In this document: one piece after another, positions 6,518 to 12,780 of the stretch
How positions within the stretch are numbered: position 1 is the stretch's first letter
Layout: each line of letters opens with the position of its first letter
Source of the DNA: RGIG1752 sp045650425
GTDB taxonomy: Bacteria; Bacillota_I; Bacilli_A; RF39; UBA660
Direction of reading: 5' to 3'
Length of the DNA stretch: 12,781 nucleotides
NCBI GenBank assembly: GCA_045650425.1
Contig: JAZRRD010000004.1
Location: forward strand, 1-12,781
Translations under genes and position numbers: made by a program
Notes under the pieces: model-generated
Seen by the model: the letters and a program-made list of their open reading frames with translations, nothing else
Databases searched by the model: none
What the model was told of the DNA's origin: nothing

Positions 6518-7721
6518 TTTTCTTTTCCTCCATATATATTTCATAATTATATAATTCAATTACTTCTTCATTAGTTATTCCGAATCTTTTTATAAAAGAT
6601 TTCTGACCCATAAAAAGCATTCTATAATTTTCGTCATTAATAATAATTCCTTTGTTTTTATAAAACTCATACCTTGCATAACTTAAATCAACGCTTTGCA
6701 TTAATTGTTTTGTATCATTAACTATAAAATCAGTGAGATTTATATTTCGATAGTATTCTATCTTTTCTTTTATATTTTCTATAGATAAACTATATAAACT
6801 TGGTAAAGATTTTGTCATTTTGACTGCTTCTTCTCTGATATAGCCTAGAGATATTATATCTTCAATTTTTTGTTTCAATGTTTCTACAGAATAACCATAT
6901 AAAGCTGGTAATGTTTTGGTCATTTTGATTACTTCTTCTCTGGTATAACCAAGTGACATTAAATCTTCGATTTTTTGTTTCAATGTTTCTACAGAATAAC
7001 CATATAAAGCTGGCAATATTTTCGTCATTTTAATTACTTCTTCTTTTGTATAGCCTAGCGATATTATATCTTCTATTTTTTGTTTTATATTTTCTATTGA
7101 ATAACTATATAAACTTGGTAAAGATTTTGTCATTTTGACTACCTCTTCTCTGGTATAGCCTAGTGATATTAAATCTTCGATTTTTTGTTTTATATTATCT
7201 ATAAATAAACTATATAAAGCTGGTAATGTTTTAGTCATCTTGATTACTTCTTCTCTGGTATAACCAAGTGACACTAAATCTTCGATTTTTTGTTCTAAGG
7301 TTTCTATAGATATACTATACAAAGATGGAAATGTCTTGGTCATCTTGATTACTTCTTCTTTCGTATAGCCTAGCGATATTATATATTCAATTTTTTGCTT
7401 TATATTTTCAATAGATAAACCGTATAAACTTGGTAATGTTTTTGTCATCTTATGTATTTCTGCTTTAGTATAGCCTAGTGACATTATATCTTCTGTTTTT
7501 TGTTTTATATTTTCAATAGATAAACTATATAAAGCTGGAAATAATTTTGTCATCCTAATTATTTCTTCTTTTGTATAACCAAAAGATTTAAAAAACTCAA
7601 AATTTCTTTTTACATTATTTAATACAGTTTTTTCTTTTAATTGTTTTAAAGCATAATTATTTATTATTATGTCTATTTCATTGTCATTATAATCTAAGCT
7701 TAACATATATTCTTTTAACAT
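6501..7721 (-). CDS. mTERF-like 35-residue helical repeat protein, paralogue with 7 full repeats
   Basis: This 406-residue protein is a paralogue of the one at 4785-6104. A 60-residue cap nearly identical in sequence is followed by seven full 35-residue repeats (61-305), a degenerate repeat (306-343) and a tail with LSYARYEF and SFIKRFGITN. The start is placed at ATG 7719-7721 rather than the in-frame GTG at 7728-7730. That GTG is part of the AAGGTG ribosome binding site, and the chosen start gives the same N-terminus (MLKEYMLSLDYNDNE) as the paralogue. The repeat matches the mTERF motif in length, Pro position and Leu-Gly turn. Nucleic-acid binding is inferred from that, not shown. The gene starts 13 bases after the parE stop codon, so it is probably in the parE transcript. 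The C-terminal tails of the two paralogues are less alike than their caps. Confidence 0.85.
   Translation of the reverse strand: MLKEYMLSLDYNDNEIDIIINNYALKQLKEKTVLNNVKRNFEFFKSFGYTKEEIIRMTKLFPALYSLSIENIKQKTEDIMSLGYTKAEIHKMTKTLPSLYGLSIENIKQKIEYIISLGYTKEEVIKMTKTFPSLYSISIETLEQKIEDLVSLGYTREEVIKMTKTLPALYSLFIDNIKQKIEDLISLGYTREEVVKMTKSLPSLYSYSIENIKQKIEDIISLGYTKEEVIKMTKILPALYGYSVETLKQKIEDLMSLGYTREEVIKMTKTLPALYGYSVETLKQKIEDIISLGYIREEAVKMTKSLPSLYSLSIENIKEKIEYYRNINLTDFIVNDTKQLMQSVDLSYARYEFYKNKGIIINDENYRMLFMGQKSFIKRFGITNEEVIELYNYEIYMEEKKNGNTL
6526..6531 (-). promoter_or_regulatory. Ribosome binding site that sets the start of the 131-residue gene
   Basis: GGAGGA on the minus strand is 8 bases from the ATG at 6515-6517. 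It lies inside the last codons of the upstream repeat-protein gene. Confidence 0.7.
6807..7541 (-). repeat. Coding tandem array, 7 units of 105 bp
   Basis: Seven in-frame 105-bp units encode the repeats of the gene at 6501-7721. The third unit encodes exactly the same 35 residues as the fifth unit of the other array, and the last full units of both arrays are nearly the same (GYIREEAVKMTKS), so order is partly conserved. Confidence 0.93.
7090..7352 (-). repeat. Partner of the 263-bp tract at 5263-5525
   Basis: This is the second copy of the near-identical tract. The four differences I see are scattered single-base changes, one of which changes Ser to Phe (LYSLFID here, LYSLSID in the other copy). 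Confidence 0.88.
7591..7721 (-). repeat. Partner of the 131-bp 5' block at 5974-6104
   Basis: This is the second copy of the 5' coding block of the paralogous repeat genes. One of the four differences is a codon change from Ser22 in the paralogue to Asn22 here. Confidence 0.88.
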
Positions 7722-7727
7722 ATATGT

Positions 7728-7733
7728 CACCTT
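7728..7733 (-). promoter_or_regulatory. Ribosome binding site that sets the start of the 7-repeat paralogue
   Basis: AAGGTG on the minus strand is 6 bases from ATG 7719-7721. It includes the GTG that would otherwise be read as an upstream start and lies next to the parE stop codon. Confidence 0.7.
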
Positions 7734-7734
7734 C

Positions 7735-9648
7735 TTAACTATTTTGAATTTGGAAATTATCTTCCAATGAGAATTCTACATTTTCATTGATCCATTCTTT
7801 TCTAGGTTCAACTTTATCTCCCATTAAAACGCTTACTCTTTTATCAGCCAAAGCAGCGTCATTAATATTAACTCTAATTAATGTTCTAGTATCTGGATTC
7901 ATTGTTGTTTCCCAAAGTTGATCTCCATTCATTTCTCCAAGTCCTTTATATCTTTGAATAGTACATTTACCAGAATTTTGTCTTTTTATTTCTTCTAATT
8001 CTTCATCGCTATAAGCATAGAAATGCTTCTTACCATAATCCAGTTTATATAATGGAGGAATTGCAATAAATAATTTTCCTGCTTCTAAAAGTCCTCTCAT
8101 ATAGCGATAAAAGAATGTTAAAAGTAGTATTTGAATATGTGAACCATCAACATCAGCATCGGTCATAATAATTACTTTATCGTAATTAGAATCTTCCGCA
8201 ATAAAATCAGAGCCTACTCCAGCACCAATTGTATGAATCATTGTATTAATTTCTTCATTTTTTATAATGTCATCCATTGATGCTTTCATTGTATTTAATA
8301 CTTTTCCACGCAAAGGTAAAATAGCTTGAAATTTACGATCTCTTCCGCCTTTTGCTGAACCTCCGGCAGAATTACCTTCTACTAAGAAAAGTTCATTTAT
8401 TTTAGGATTTTTTCCTTGAGCAGGTGATAATTTACCTGAAAGATTTTTTTCTAATTTATTTTTAGCTTTTCCATTTCTGGCTTCTTCTCTTGCTTTTCTG
8501 GCAGCTTCACGCGCAAATTTACTTCTTTGCGCTTTTTCAATTATAGCTAAAGCTGTTTCTTTATTTTCTTCTAAGAAGAATTTTAAATTATCATAAACTA
8601 TTGTTTCTACGGCATTTCTAGCTTCCGGAGTACCTAATTTACCTTTTGTTTGACCTTCAAATTGTAATATTTTTTCTGGTATTTTTAAATTAATAATCGC
8701 AGTCAGTCCTTCACGAACATCGCTTCCATCAAAATTCCCATCTTTAGATTTTAACAAATTATTACTTTTTGCATAATCATTAAAAGCTTTGGTAATTCCT
8801 GTTTTAAACCCAACTTCATGAGAACCACCATCACCAGTTTTAACATTATTTACAAAAGATAATATTGATTCATTATAACTATCTGTATATTGCATAGCAA
8901 TATCTACTTCGATATCATGTTTACACCCTTCAAAATTTATAACATTATGCAATGTTTTCTTTTCTTCATTGATATACTCAACAAAATCCATTAAACCATT
9001 TTCATAATGATATATAGCACTTTTAGCATCTTCTTCATCTACAACTTCAACTGTTAATCCCTTTAGAAGAAATGCGCTTTCTTGCATTCTTTCACAAATA
9101 GTTGTAAAAGAAAAATTCGTAGTTGAAAAGATTTCTGGATCTGGCATAAACGTAACTGTGGTACCAGTTTTATTTGTTTTGCCAATAGTTTTTAATGGGG
9201 TTTCTACTTTTCCTCCATTATGAAAACGAATATTAGATATCTTACCTTCTTTATAAATAGTAACATCCATCCATTTACTTAACGCGTTAACTACAGATGC
9301 ACCTACTCCATGAAGACCTCCGGATACTTTATATCCGCCTTCCTCAAATTTGCCACCGGCATGTAAAATAGTATAAATTACTTCTGGGGTACTTTTACCA
9401 CTTTCATGCATACCAATAGGTACACCACGCCCTGAATCCACTACAGAAATAGAATTATCTTTATTAATAATTATTTTTATCTTATCTCCATAACCATTTA
9501 TAACTTCATCAATTGCATTATCTACAATTTCCCATACTAAATGATGAAGCCCTCTTTTATCGGTTGACCCAATATACATACCAGGCCTTTTACGAACAGC
9601 TTCTAAACCTTCTAAAATTTTTATTGATGTTTCATCGTATTTTGCCAT
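7735..9648 (-). CDS. parE: DNA topoisomerase IV subunit B
   Basis: This 637-residue protein is the ATPase subunit of topoisomerase IV. The GHKL ATPase site has Glu40 and Asn44 in EIVDNAIDE, Asp71 in DSGRGVPIGMH and the glycine-rich lid GGLHGVG (110-116). The QTK loop is at 333-335. The TOPRIM domain carries Glu424 in FLVEGNSAGGSAKGGRDR and the metal-binding TDADVDG (Asp497, Asp499, Asp501), followed by QRYKGLGEMN. GyrB is the main alternative; the VEPRKEWINENVEF ending, SHEVGF motif and nearby parC favour ParE. The start is ATG 9646-9648, giving the usual MAKYDETSI N-terminus with an AGGTGA site. An in-frame ATG 36 bases upstream overlaps the promoter's -10 element, so it is rejected. It is the first gene of a probable five-gene unit ending with parC. 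Confidence 0.96.
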   Translation of the reverse strand: MAKYDETSIKILEGLEAVRKRPGMYIGSTDKRGLHHLVWEIVDNAIDEVINGYGDKIKIIINKDNSISVVDSGRGVPIGMHESGKSTPEVIYTILHAGGKFEEGGYKVSGGLHGVGASVVNALSKWMDVTIYKEGKISNIRFHNGGKVETPLKTIGKTNKTGTTVTFMPDPEIFSTTNFSFTTICERMQESAFLLKGLTVEVVDEEDAKSAIYHYENGLMDFVEYINEEKKTLHNVINFEGCKHDIEVDIAMQYTDSYNESILSFVNNVKTGDGGSHEVGFKTGITKAFNDYAKSNNLLKSKDGNFDGSDVREGLTAIINLKIPEKILQFEGQTKGKLGTPEARNAVETIVYDNLKFFLEENKETALAIIEKAQRSKFAREAARKAREEARNGKAKNKLEKNLSGKLSPAQGKNPKINELFLVEGNSAGGSAKGGRDRKFQAILPLRGKVLNTMKASMDDIIKNEEINTMIHTIGAGVGSDFIAEDSNYDKVIIMTDADVDGSHIQILLLTFFYRYMRGLLEAGKLFIAIPPLYKLDYGKKHFYAYSDEELEEIKRQNSGKCTIQRYKGLGEMNGDQLWETTMNPDTRTLIRVNINDAALADKRVSVLMGDKVEPRKEWINENVEFSLEDNFQIQNS

Positions 9649-9652
9649 ACTA

Positions 9653-9658
9653 TCACCT
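9653..9658 (-). promoter_or_regulatory. Ribosome binding site that sets the parE start
   Basis: AGGTGA on the minus strand lies 4 bases from ATG 9646-9648. It supports this start over the longer reading frame beginning at 9684. Confidence 0.7.
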
Positions 9659-9663
9659 ACGTC

Positions 9664-9692
9664 ATTATAGCACGGAAAAATCAAGTTGTAAA
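9664..9692 (-). promoter_or_regulatory. parE promoter with extended -10
   Basis: On the minus strand TTTACA (9687-9692) is 17 bp from a perfect TATAAT (9664-9669), which is preceded by TGC to form an extended -10. It is the strongest promoter match in the window. The predicted start falls at about 9657, almost on the Shine-Dalgarno site, so the leader would be only about 10 bases. Confidence 0.7.
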
Positions 9693-9713
9693 ATTTTAAA
9701 CGTCAATTTTTGT

Positions 9714-9743
9714 AAAGAAAAAGTAACTGTTTATCAGTCACTT
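9714..9743 (-). terminator. Intrinsic terminator of the LRR surface protein gene
   Basis: A 9-bp stem with one G-U pair (9721-9729 with 9735-9743, 5-base loop) is followed on the minus strand by T-rich sequence. The stem begins within the stop codon at 9742-9744. Confidence 0.75.
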
Positions 9744-11076
9744 AAATAGCATTTGGATCATATGTTACTTTTACAGATGTATTCCAAAACGTTTCTAAAG
9801 TCATACCAGTTGAATCAGGACGTTTTATAATCAAATTCATACCAGGGTTGTTTGAAAATGCATAAGCGTTTATTTTGATAACAGAATAAGGTAATACCAA
9901 TCTTTTTATGTTATTATTCATAAAAGCTCTTTGACCAATCGTAGTTAAATTACCATCATCAGGTAGGATTACATTTTCTAATTTGTTATATGCGAATGAA
10001 TAATTTTGAAGCACAGTCAAACCTTTACCAACCATTACATCTTTTAAATTGTTATTTTGAAAAGCATAAGTTGCTAAATTTAAGATATTATCCGGAATTA
10101 TTACATGTTCTAAAGAATTGTTTTCAAACGCATGACTATCAATTTTAGTTAAAGTTTTTGGAAACATAACAAATGATAAGTTACCTTTTGTTTCAGTATT
10201 TTCAAAAGCCTGACTTCCAATTTTAGATAAACCATCTTTAAAAATAATTTTTGTTAAATCAGGATTTTTATTAATACTATTCGGTTGAATTTCAGTAACA
10301 CTTCTAGGAATTTCTAAACTTGTTAACCCTTTATTCTCAAAAGAAGATATAGCAATTTGAAATTCCTTTATTACCCGATCGTTATTTTTATCATAAAATT
10401 GATATGGTATTACAACATCTGTTCCACCACAATCAGGATAATAATTTATTATCATATCCATTGAATAATTAAAAGCAAAACATTCTGTTGGAGTATAATA
10501 TTTTTCTATTTCTTGACCTCCGACTATATTTACTTTAGATAAAAAAGTTTTATTTTGCTCATCATTTGGCGCAGATTCATCTACCCAAATTCTAAGTACA
10601 TGAGAGTTAGTAGCATTTCCTAAAACTGTGTCATATGCTAAAGTATGTTTTTCTCTAACATTTAGGTCCGTATTTTCTAACAATTCTAATTCGGAAAGTT
10701 TACTTTTTACTCCATAATCAAGCAATGTTGCAATATACAGATTATTCATAAATTCTGCATCTTCTTCATATAAGCTATCTAATTCTATTCGATAATCCAT
10801 TGGTTTACTACATTTATTTGTCACAGTAAAGCTATAACCTTGAAGTCTAGTCCCAGAAAAATCATCAATAGGAAAAGCATTTTCTAAAGTTATAGCTTCA
10901 CTTGTATCTTTCATTTCAAAATTTAAACATCCACCAATAATTTTGTTAGAACCAGTTTGTTCCTCGGTAATTGTCCATAAAGCATATGTGCCAGACAAAA
11001 CTAAAGATAATAACAATAAAATACCAACAAACAAAGCAGCAAATAAATATGTTTTATTCTTAAATTTTATATTCAT
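9742..11076 (-). CDS. Exported BspA-type leucine-rich repeat protein with camelysin/TasA-like N-terminus
   Basis: This 444-residue protein has a basic start and a hydrophobic segment at about 10-29 followed by SGTYALWT. That is the signature of signal peptides cut by SipW-type signal peptidases in TasA and camelysin relatives. Residues about 35-190 resemble the domain of those proteins, with the pattern LENAFPIDDF...GYSFTVTNKCSKPMDYRIEL. From about 220 to 420 there are BspA-type leucine-rich repeats (LRR_5), each with the form AFxNNxLxxVxIPxxVxxIxxYAF. Such proteins are surface or matrix proteins in gut Bacillota; binding partners cannot be told from sequence. It may remain membrane-anchored if the signal is not cleaved. 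No SipW-type peptidase or sortase motif is seen in the window. The ATG at 11074-11076 has only a weak AGAGAG site. Confidence 0.85.
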   Translation of the reverse strand: MNIKFKNKTYLFAALFVGILLLLSLVLSGTYALWTITEEQTGSNKIIGGCLNFEMKDTSEAITLENAFPIDDFSGTRLQGYSFTVTNKCSKPMDYRIELDSLYEEDAEFMNNLYIATLLDYGVKSKLSELELLENTDLNVREKHTLAYDTVLGNATNSHVLRIWVDESAPNDEQNKTFLSKVNIVGGQEIEKYYTPTECFAFNYSMDMIINYYPDCGGTDVVIPYQFYDKNNDRVIKEFQIAISSFENKGLTSLEIPRSVTEIQPNSINKNPDLTKIIFKDGLSKIGSQAFENTETKGNLSFVMFPKTLTKIDSHAFENNSLEHVIIPDNILNLATYAFQNNNLKDVMVGKGLTVLQNYSFAYNKLENVILPDDGNLTTIGQRAFMNNNIKRLVLPYSVIKINAYAFSNNPGMNLIIKRPDSTGMTLETFWNTSVKVTYDPNAI

Positions 11077-11102
11077 TTAATCACTCTCTATTTTCTATAA
11101 TA

Positions 11103-11131
11103 ATTTTACAATTATTATAGAGATTAGTCAA
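11103..11131 (-). promoter_or_regulatory. Promoter of the LRR surface protein gene
   Basis: On the minus strand TTGACT (11126-11131) is 17 bp from TAAAAT (11103-11108). A perfect TATAAT at 11114-11119 lies inside the spacer but lacks a good -35 match. Confidence 0.5.
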
Positions 11132-11138
11132 TTACATC

Positions 11139-11171
11139 AAAAAAAGAATAGTATTTTTATATACCATTCTT
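11139..11171 (-). terminator. Intrinsic terminator of the acidic-tail membrane protein gene
   Basis: An 11-bp stem with one G-U pair (11144-11154 with 11161-11171, 6-base loop) ends in a run of seven T on the minus strand (11139-11145). The 5' arm starts inside the stop codon at 11170-11172. Confidence 0.8.
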
Positions 11172-12246
11172 ATTTTAATGTATAACTTTCTCCTTCAATT
11201 GATGTAAAATCTGGTGTTATTACAGACTTATCTGTTTCTGAAGATGCAGATTTTTTAATTGGCATCTCAATGTGTTTAGGTAATTCAATATTTGGTTTTG
11301 TGAAATTAGGTTTATTATCTACCGCTTTTAATTTATAAAAATCAAATGCAGGAGTTTCCTCTACTTTCACCGCTTCTTCTATTATAGGAGCAGAAACATT
11401 TATGTTTTCTTTTTCTTCTACTTTGATAACAGGTTCAACATTTTGAACTGGTTCATTATTAATTACTACCGATTCTTCCTTAATTGGTTCTTCAATCATA
11501 GGTTTTACAGGTTCTACAAATACAGAGCTAAAAACTGGTCTTGGAGCACTTTTTTGAATTTCTTTCATCGGTGTAATTTCTACATTAGCTTCCTTAAGTT
11601 TTAATTCAGCAGTTTTATCTTCATTCTTATTTATACTTAATTTTTCTAAATCTTCAATTTCTTGAGCCAATGAACTAGCTAATTCTGTAAAGTTATATTT
11701 TAATTCTGGAGTTTTATCCATAGATTCTTCAACTGTTGGCATAATTTCTTCAACAGTAATTGGAGCTACAACTTCTTCATCATATGAATTAACCGATTCT
11801 ACTTCATTAAATGGATTAAAAGAATTTAAAGGTTCTGTTTCAATTGGTTCTAACACTGGTTCTTCAACTACATTTGATACTTCTTCAGTTATTTCAGTAA
11901 CTGGTTCTTGAGTTTCAACAAACGCACTTAAAGAATCAAATGGATTAATTTCACCCACTTCATAAGGAACTTCATTAACAACTTCTTCTAAAACAGGTGT
12001 AACAACAGGCTCAACTACCATAGGTTCACTTGGTGTCACTTCAAGAGCCACTTCTGTATCTTCCTCTTTAAAAGCATTAGCGTTAGCCAGTTCTAATCTT
12101 CTTGTTTCTTCTAACTTTCTTTCTTTCTCATCTTTTTTGCCAAAAAACAAAATTATAAAAAATATAATAATTAATACCGCAATTACCCCAAAAAGTATTG
12201 GTCCAAAATATTCATATCTAAATAACGTATCTAAAAAGTCCATCAT
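11170..12246 (-). CDS. Single-pass membrane protein with long Glu/Pro/Val-rich tail, function unknown
   Basis: The start is placed at ATG 12244-12246 (358 residues), 6 bases from an AGAGGG site; the next ATG is also possible, and the longer reading frame to 12282 overlaps the promoter. Residues about 15-36 form one strongly hydrophobic helix, followed by GKKDEKERK, so the tail is predicted to be cytoplasmic by the positive-inside rule. Residues about 60-280 are low-complexity, rich in Glu, Val, Pro and Thr with repeated EEPV/EPV-like steps, and include two NPF motifs (INPFDSL and FNPFNEV). A helical stretch FTELASSLAQEIEDLEKL stands out in the middle. The tail ends in SIEGESYTLK. I do not recognise a family. 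The layout resembles scaffold or tether proteins of the envelope, but this is only an analogy. Confidence 0.8.
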   Translation of the reverse strand: MMDFLDTLFRYEYFGPILFGVIAVLIIIFFIILFFGKKDEKERKLEETRRLELANANAFKEEDTEVALEVTPSEPMVVEPVVTPVLEEVVNEVPYEVGEINPFDSLSAFVETQEPVTEITEEVSNVVEEPVLEPIETEPLNSFNPFNEVESVNSYDEEVVAPITVEEIMPTVEESMDKTPELKYNFTELASSLAQEIEDLEKLSINKNEDKTAELKLKEANVEITPMKEIQKSAPRPVFSSVFVEPVKPMIEEPIKEESVVINNEPVQNVEPVIKVEEKENINVSAPIIEEAVKVEETPAFDFYKLKAVDNKPNFTKPNIELPKHIEMPIKKSASSETDKSVITPDFTSIEGESYTLK

Positions 12247-12252
12247 ATACAT

Positions 12253-12258
12253 CCCTCT
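12253..12258 (-). promoter_or_regulatory. Ribosome binding site that sets the start of the acidic-tail membrane protein
   Basis: AGAGGG on the minus strand lies 6 bases from ATG 12244-12246. An ATG at 12250-12252 directly follows it and is too close to be used. Confidence 0.6.
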
Positions 12259-12272
12259 TATTCTACTCTTAC

Positions 12273-12301
12273 AGAATACCATAAATATATGTAAATCGCA
12301 A
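12273..12301 (-). promoter_or_regulatory. Promoter of the acidic-tail membrane protein gene
   Basis: On the minus strand TTGCGA (12296-12301) is 17 bp from TATTCT (12273-12278), which is preceded by TGG to form an extended -10. It sits just after the terminator of the upstream gene. Confidence 0.5.
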
Positions 12302-12302
12302 C

Positions 12303-12330
12303 AAAAAAACTCTCTTTACAGAAAGCCTTT
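12303..12330 (-). terminator. Intrinsic terminator of the yneF-like gene
   Basis: A stem of up to 11 bp, including G-U pairs (core 12310-12315 with 12320-12325, 4-base loop), is followed by seven T on the minus strand (12303-12309). It begins within the stop codon at 12329-12331. Confidence 0.65.
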
Positions 12331-12538
12331 ACATATATCTAGTCATTTGTTTCATTACTTGATTAACTTGTTTTTGACTTGGTTTTCTACCCATGCTAGT
12401 CATCATTACTTCAATCATTTTTTCATTAATCGGAGGATTTTTCTTCATATATTTTTTAGTTAAAGTACGTGAAATTAAAAATCCAGCTACTAATCCTATA
12501 ACTAAACCAACAAGTAACGCTATAATTTGTCCTAACAT
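12329..12538 (-). CDS. yneF: UPF0154 family membrane protein (YneF-like)
   Basis: This 69-residue protein has an N-terminal membrane helix at about 4-24 (IIALLVGLVIGLVAGFLI). The conserved UPF0154 core follows: KKYMKKNPPINEKMIEVMM, then SMGRKPSQKQVNQVMKQM. Length and motif order match B. subtilis YneF closely. The family is widespread in Bacilli and Mollicutes and has no established function. The ATG at 12536-12538 follows an AAGGAG site by 7 bases. The gene is monocistronic, with its own promoter and terminator. Confidence 0.92.
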   Translation of the reverse strand: MLGQIIALLVGLVIGLVAGFLISRTLTKKYMKKNPPINEKMIEVMMTSMGRKPSQKQVNQVMKQMTRYM

Positions 12539-12557
12539 TTTATCACTCCTTAAATTT

Positions 12558-12586
12558 ATTTTACTAAATATTTACCGAATAAACAA
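12558..12586 (-). promoter_or_regulatory. Promoter of the yneF-like gene
   Basis: On the minus strand TTGTTT (12581-12586) is 17 bp from TAAAAT (12558-12563). The predicted start near 12551 coincides with the first base of the AAGGAG Shine-Dalgarno site. Confidence 0.5.
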
Positions 12587-12588
12587 GC

Positions 12589-12780
12589 TTATTTACATAT
12601 CAACAACTCATCAACCCAAAAATAATCTTTATTTTCAAAATCACAAGCCAATAAATTTTTATTTTTATTTAAAGATTTTAAAAATATTGGTATTATCGCA
12701 TTACTTTCTAAAATAAGATATGAATTATTAATTGTTAACTTAGTTTCTTCTGGTCGGTATTTATTATAAAAAATATGTTT
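12589..12780 (-). CDS. 3' end of an unrecognised gene, cut by the window edge
   Basis: The minus strand is open from the window edge for 63 codons to a TAA at 12589-12591. The visible residues run from about NKYRPEETKLTINNSYLIL to DYFWVDELLICK. The mix of alternating hydrophobic strands and short charged turns looks like real protein rather than a chance frame. It is on the same strand as all neighbours and ends just before the yneF promoter. I do not recognise the family. No convincing terminator follows; a weak AT hairpin near 12575-12591 lacks a T run. Confidence 0.6.
   Translation of the reverse strand, partial: KHIFYNKYRPEETKLTINNSYLILESNAIIPIFLKSLNKNKNLLACDFENKDYFWVDELLICK

Noticed and set aside
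6518..6559. Longer N-terminus of the 131-residue protein
   Set aside because: The upstream ATG codons lack a ribosome binding site, whereas GGAGGA precedes the ATG at 6515-6517.
5085..7541. Regular 105-bp tandem repeats as a CRISPR array or non-coding satellite
   Set aside because: The units are contiguous without spacers, keep reading frame and encode a conserved 35-residue helical motif inside two genes that each have a ribosome binding site.
4785..7721. TALE-like or PPR repeat proteins
   Set aside because: Length is similar (33-35 residues), but the units lack the TALE GG loop with its di-residue and the PPR helix pattern. The Leu-Pro step, Ser-x-Glu-Asn and Leu-Gly turn fit mTERF better. 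Not excluded without a structure.
2263..9648. gyrB/gyrA instead of parE/parC
   Set aside because: The A subunit lacks a GyrA box and the B subunit ends with a ParE-like VEPRKEW...ENVEF segment. The N-terminal motifs also read as the Gram-positive topoisomerase IV type.
9649..9684. Longer N-terminus of ParE from an upstream in-frame ATG
   Set aside because: It would place the start codon within the -10 promoter element, and the family N-terminus begins at the ATG at 9646-9648 with a good ribosome binding site.
12137..12716. Plus-strand open frames opposite the yneF and membrane-protein genes
   Set aside because: They overlap well-supported minus-strand genes, promoters and terminators, and resemble no protein family.
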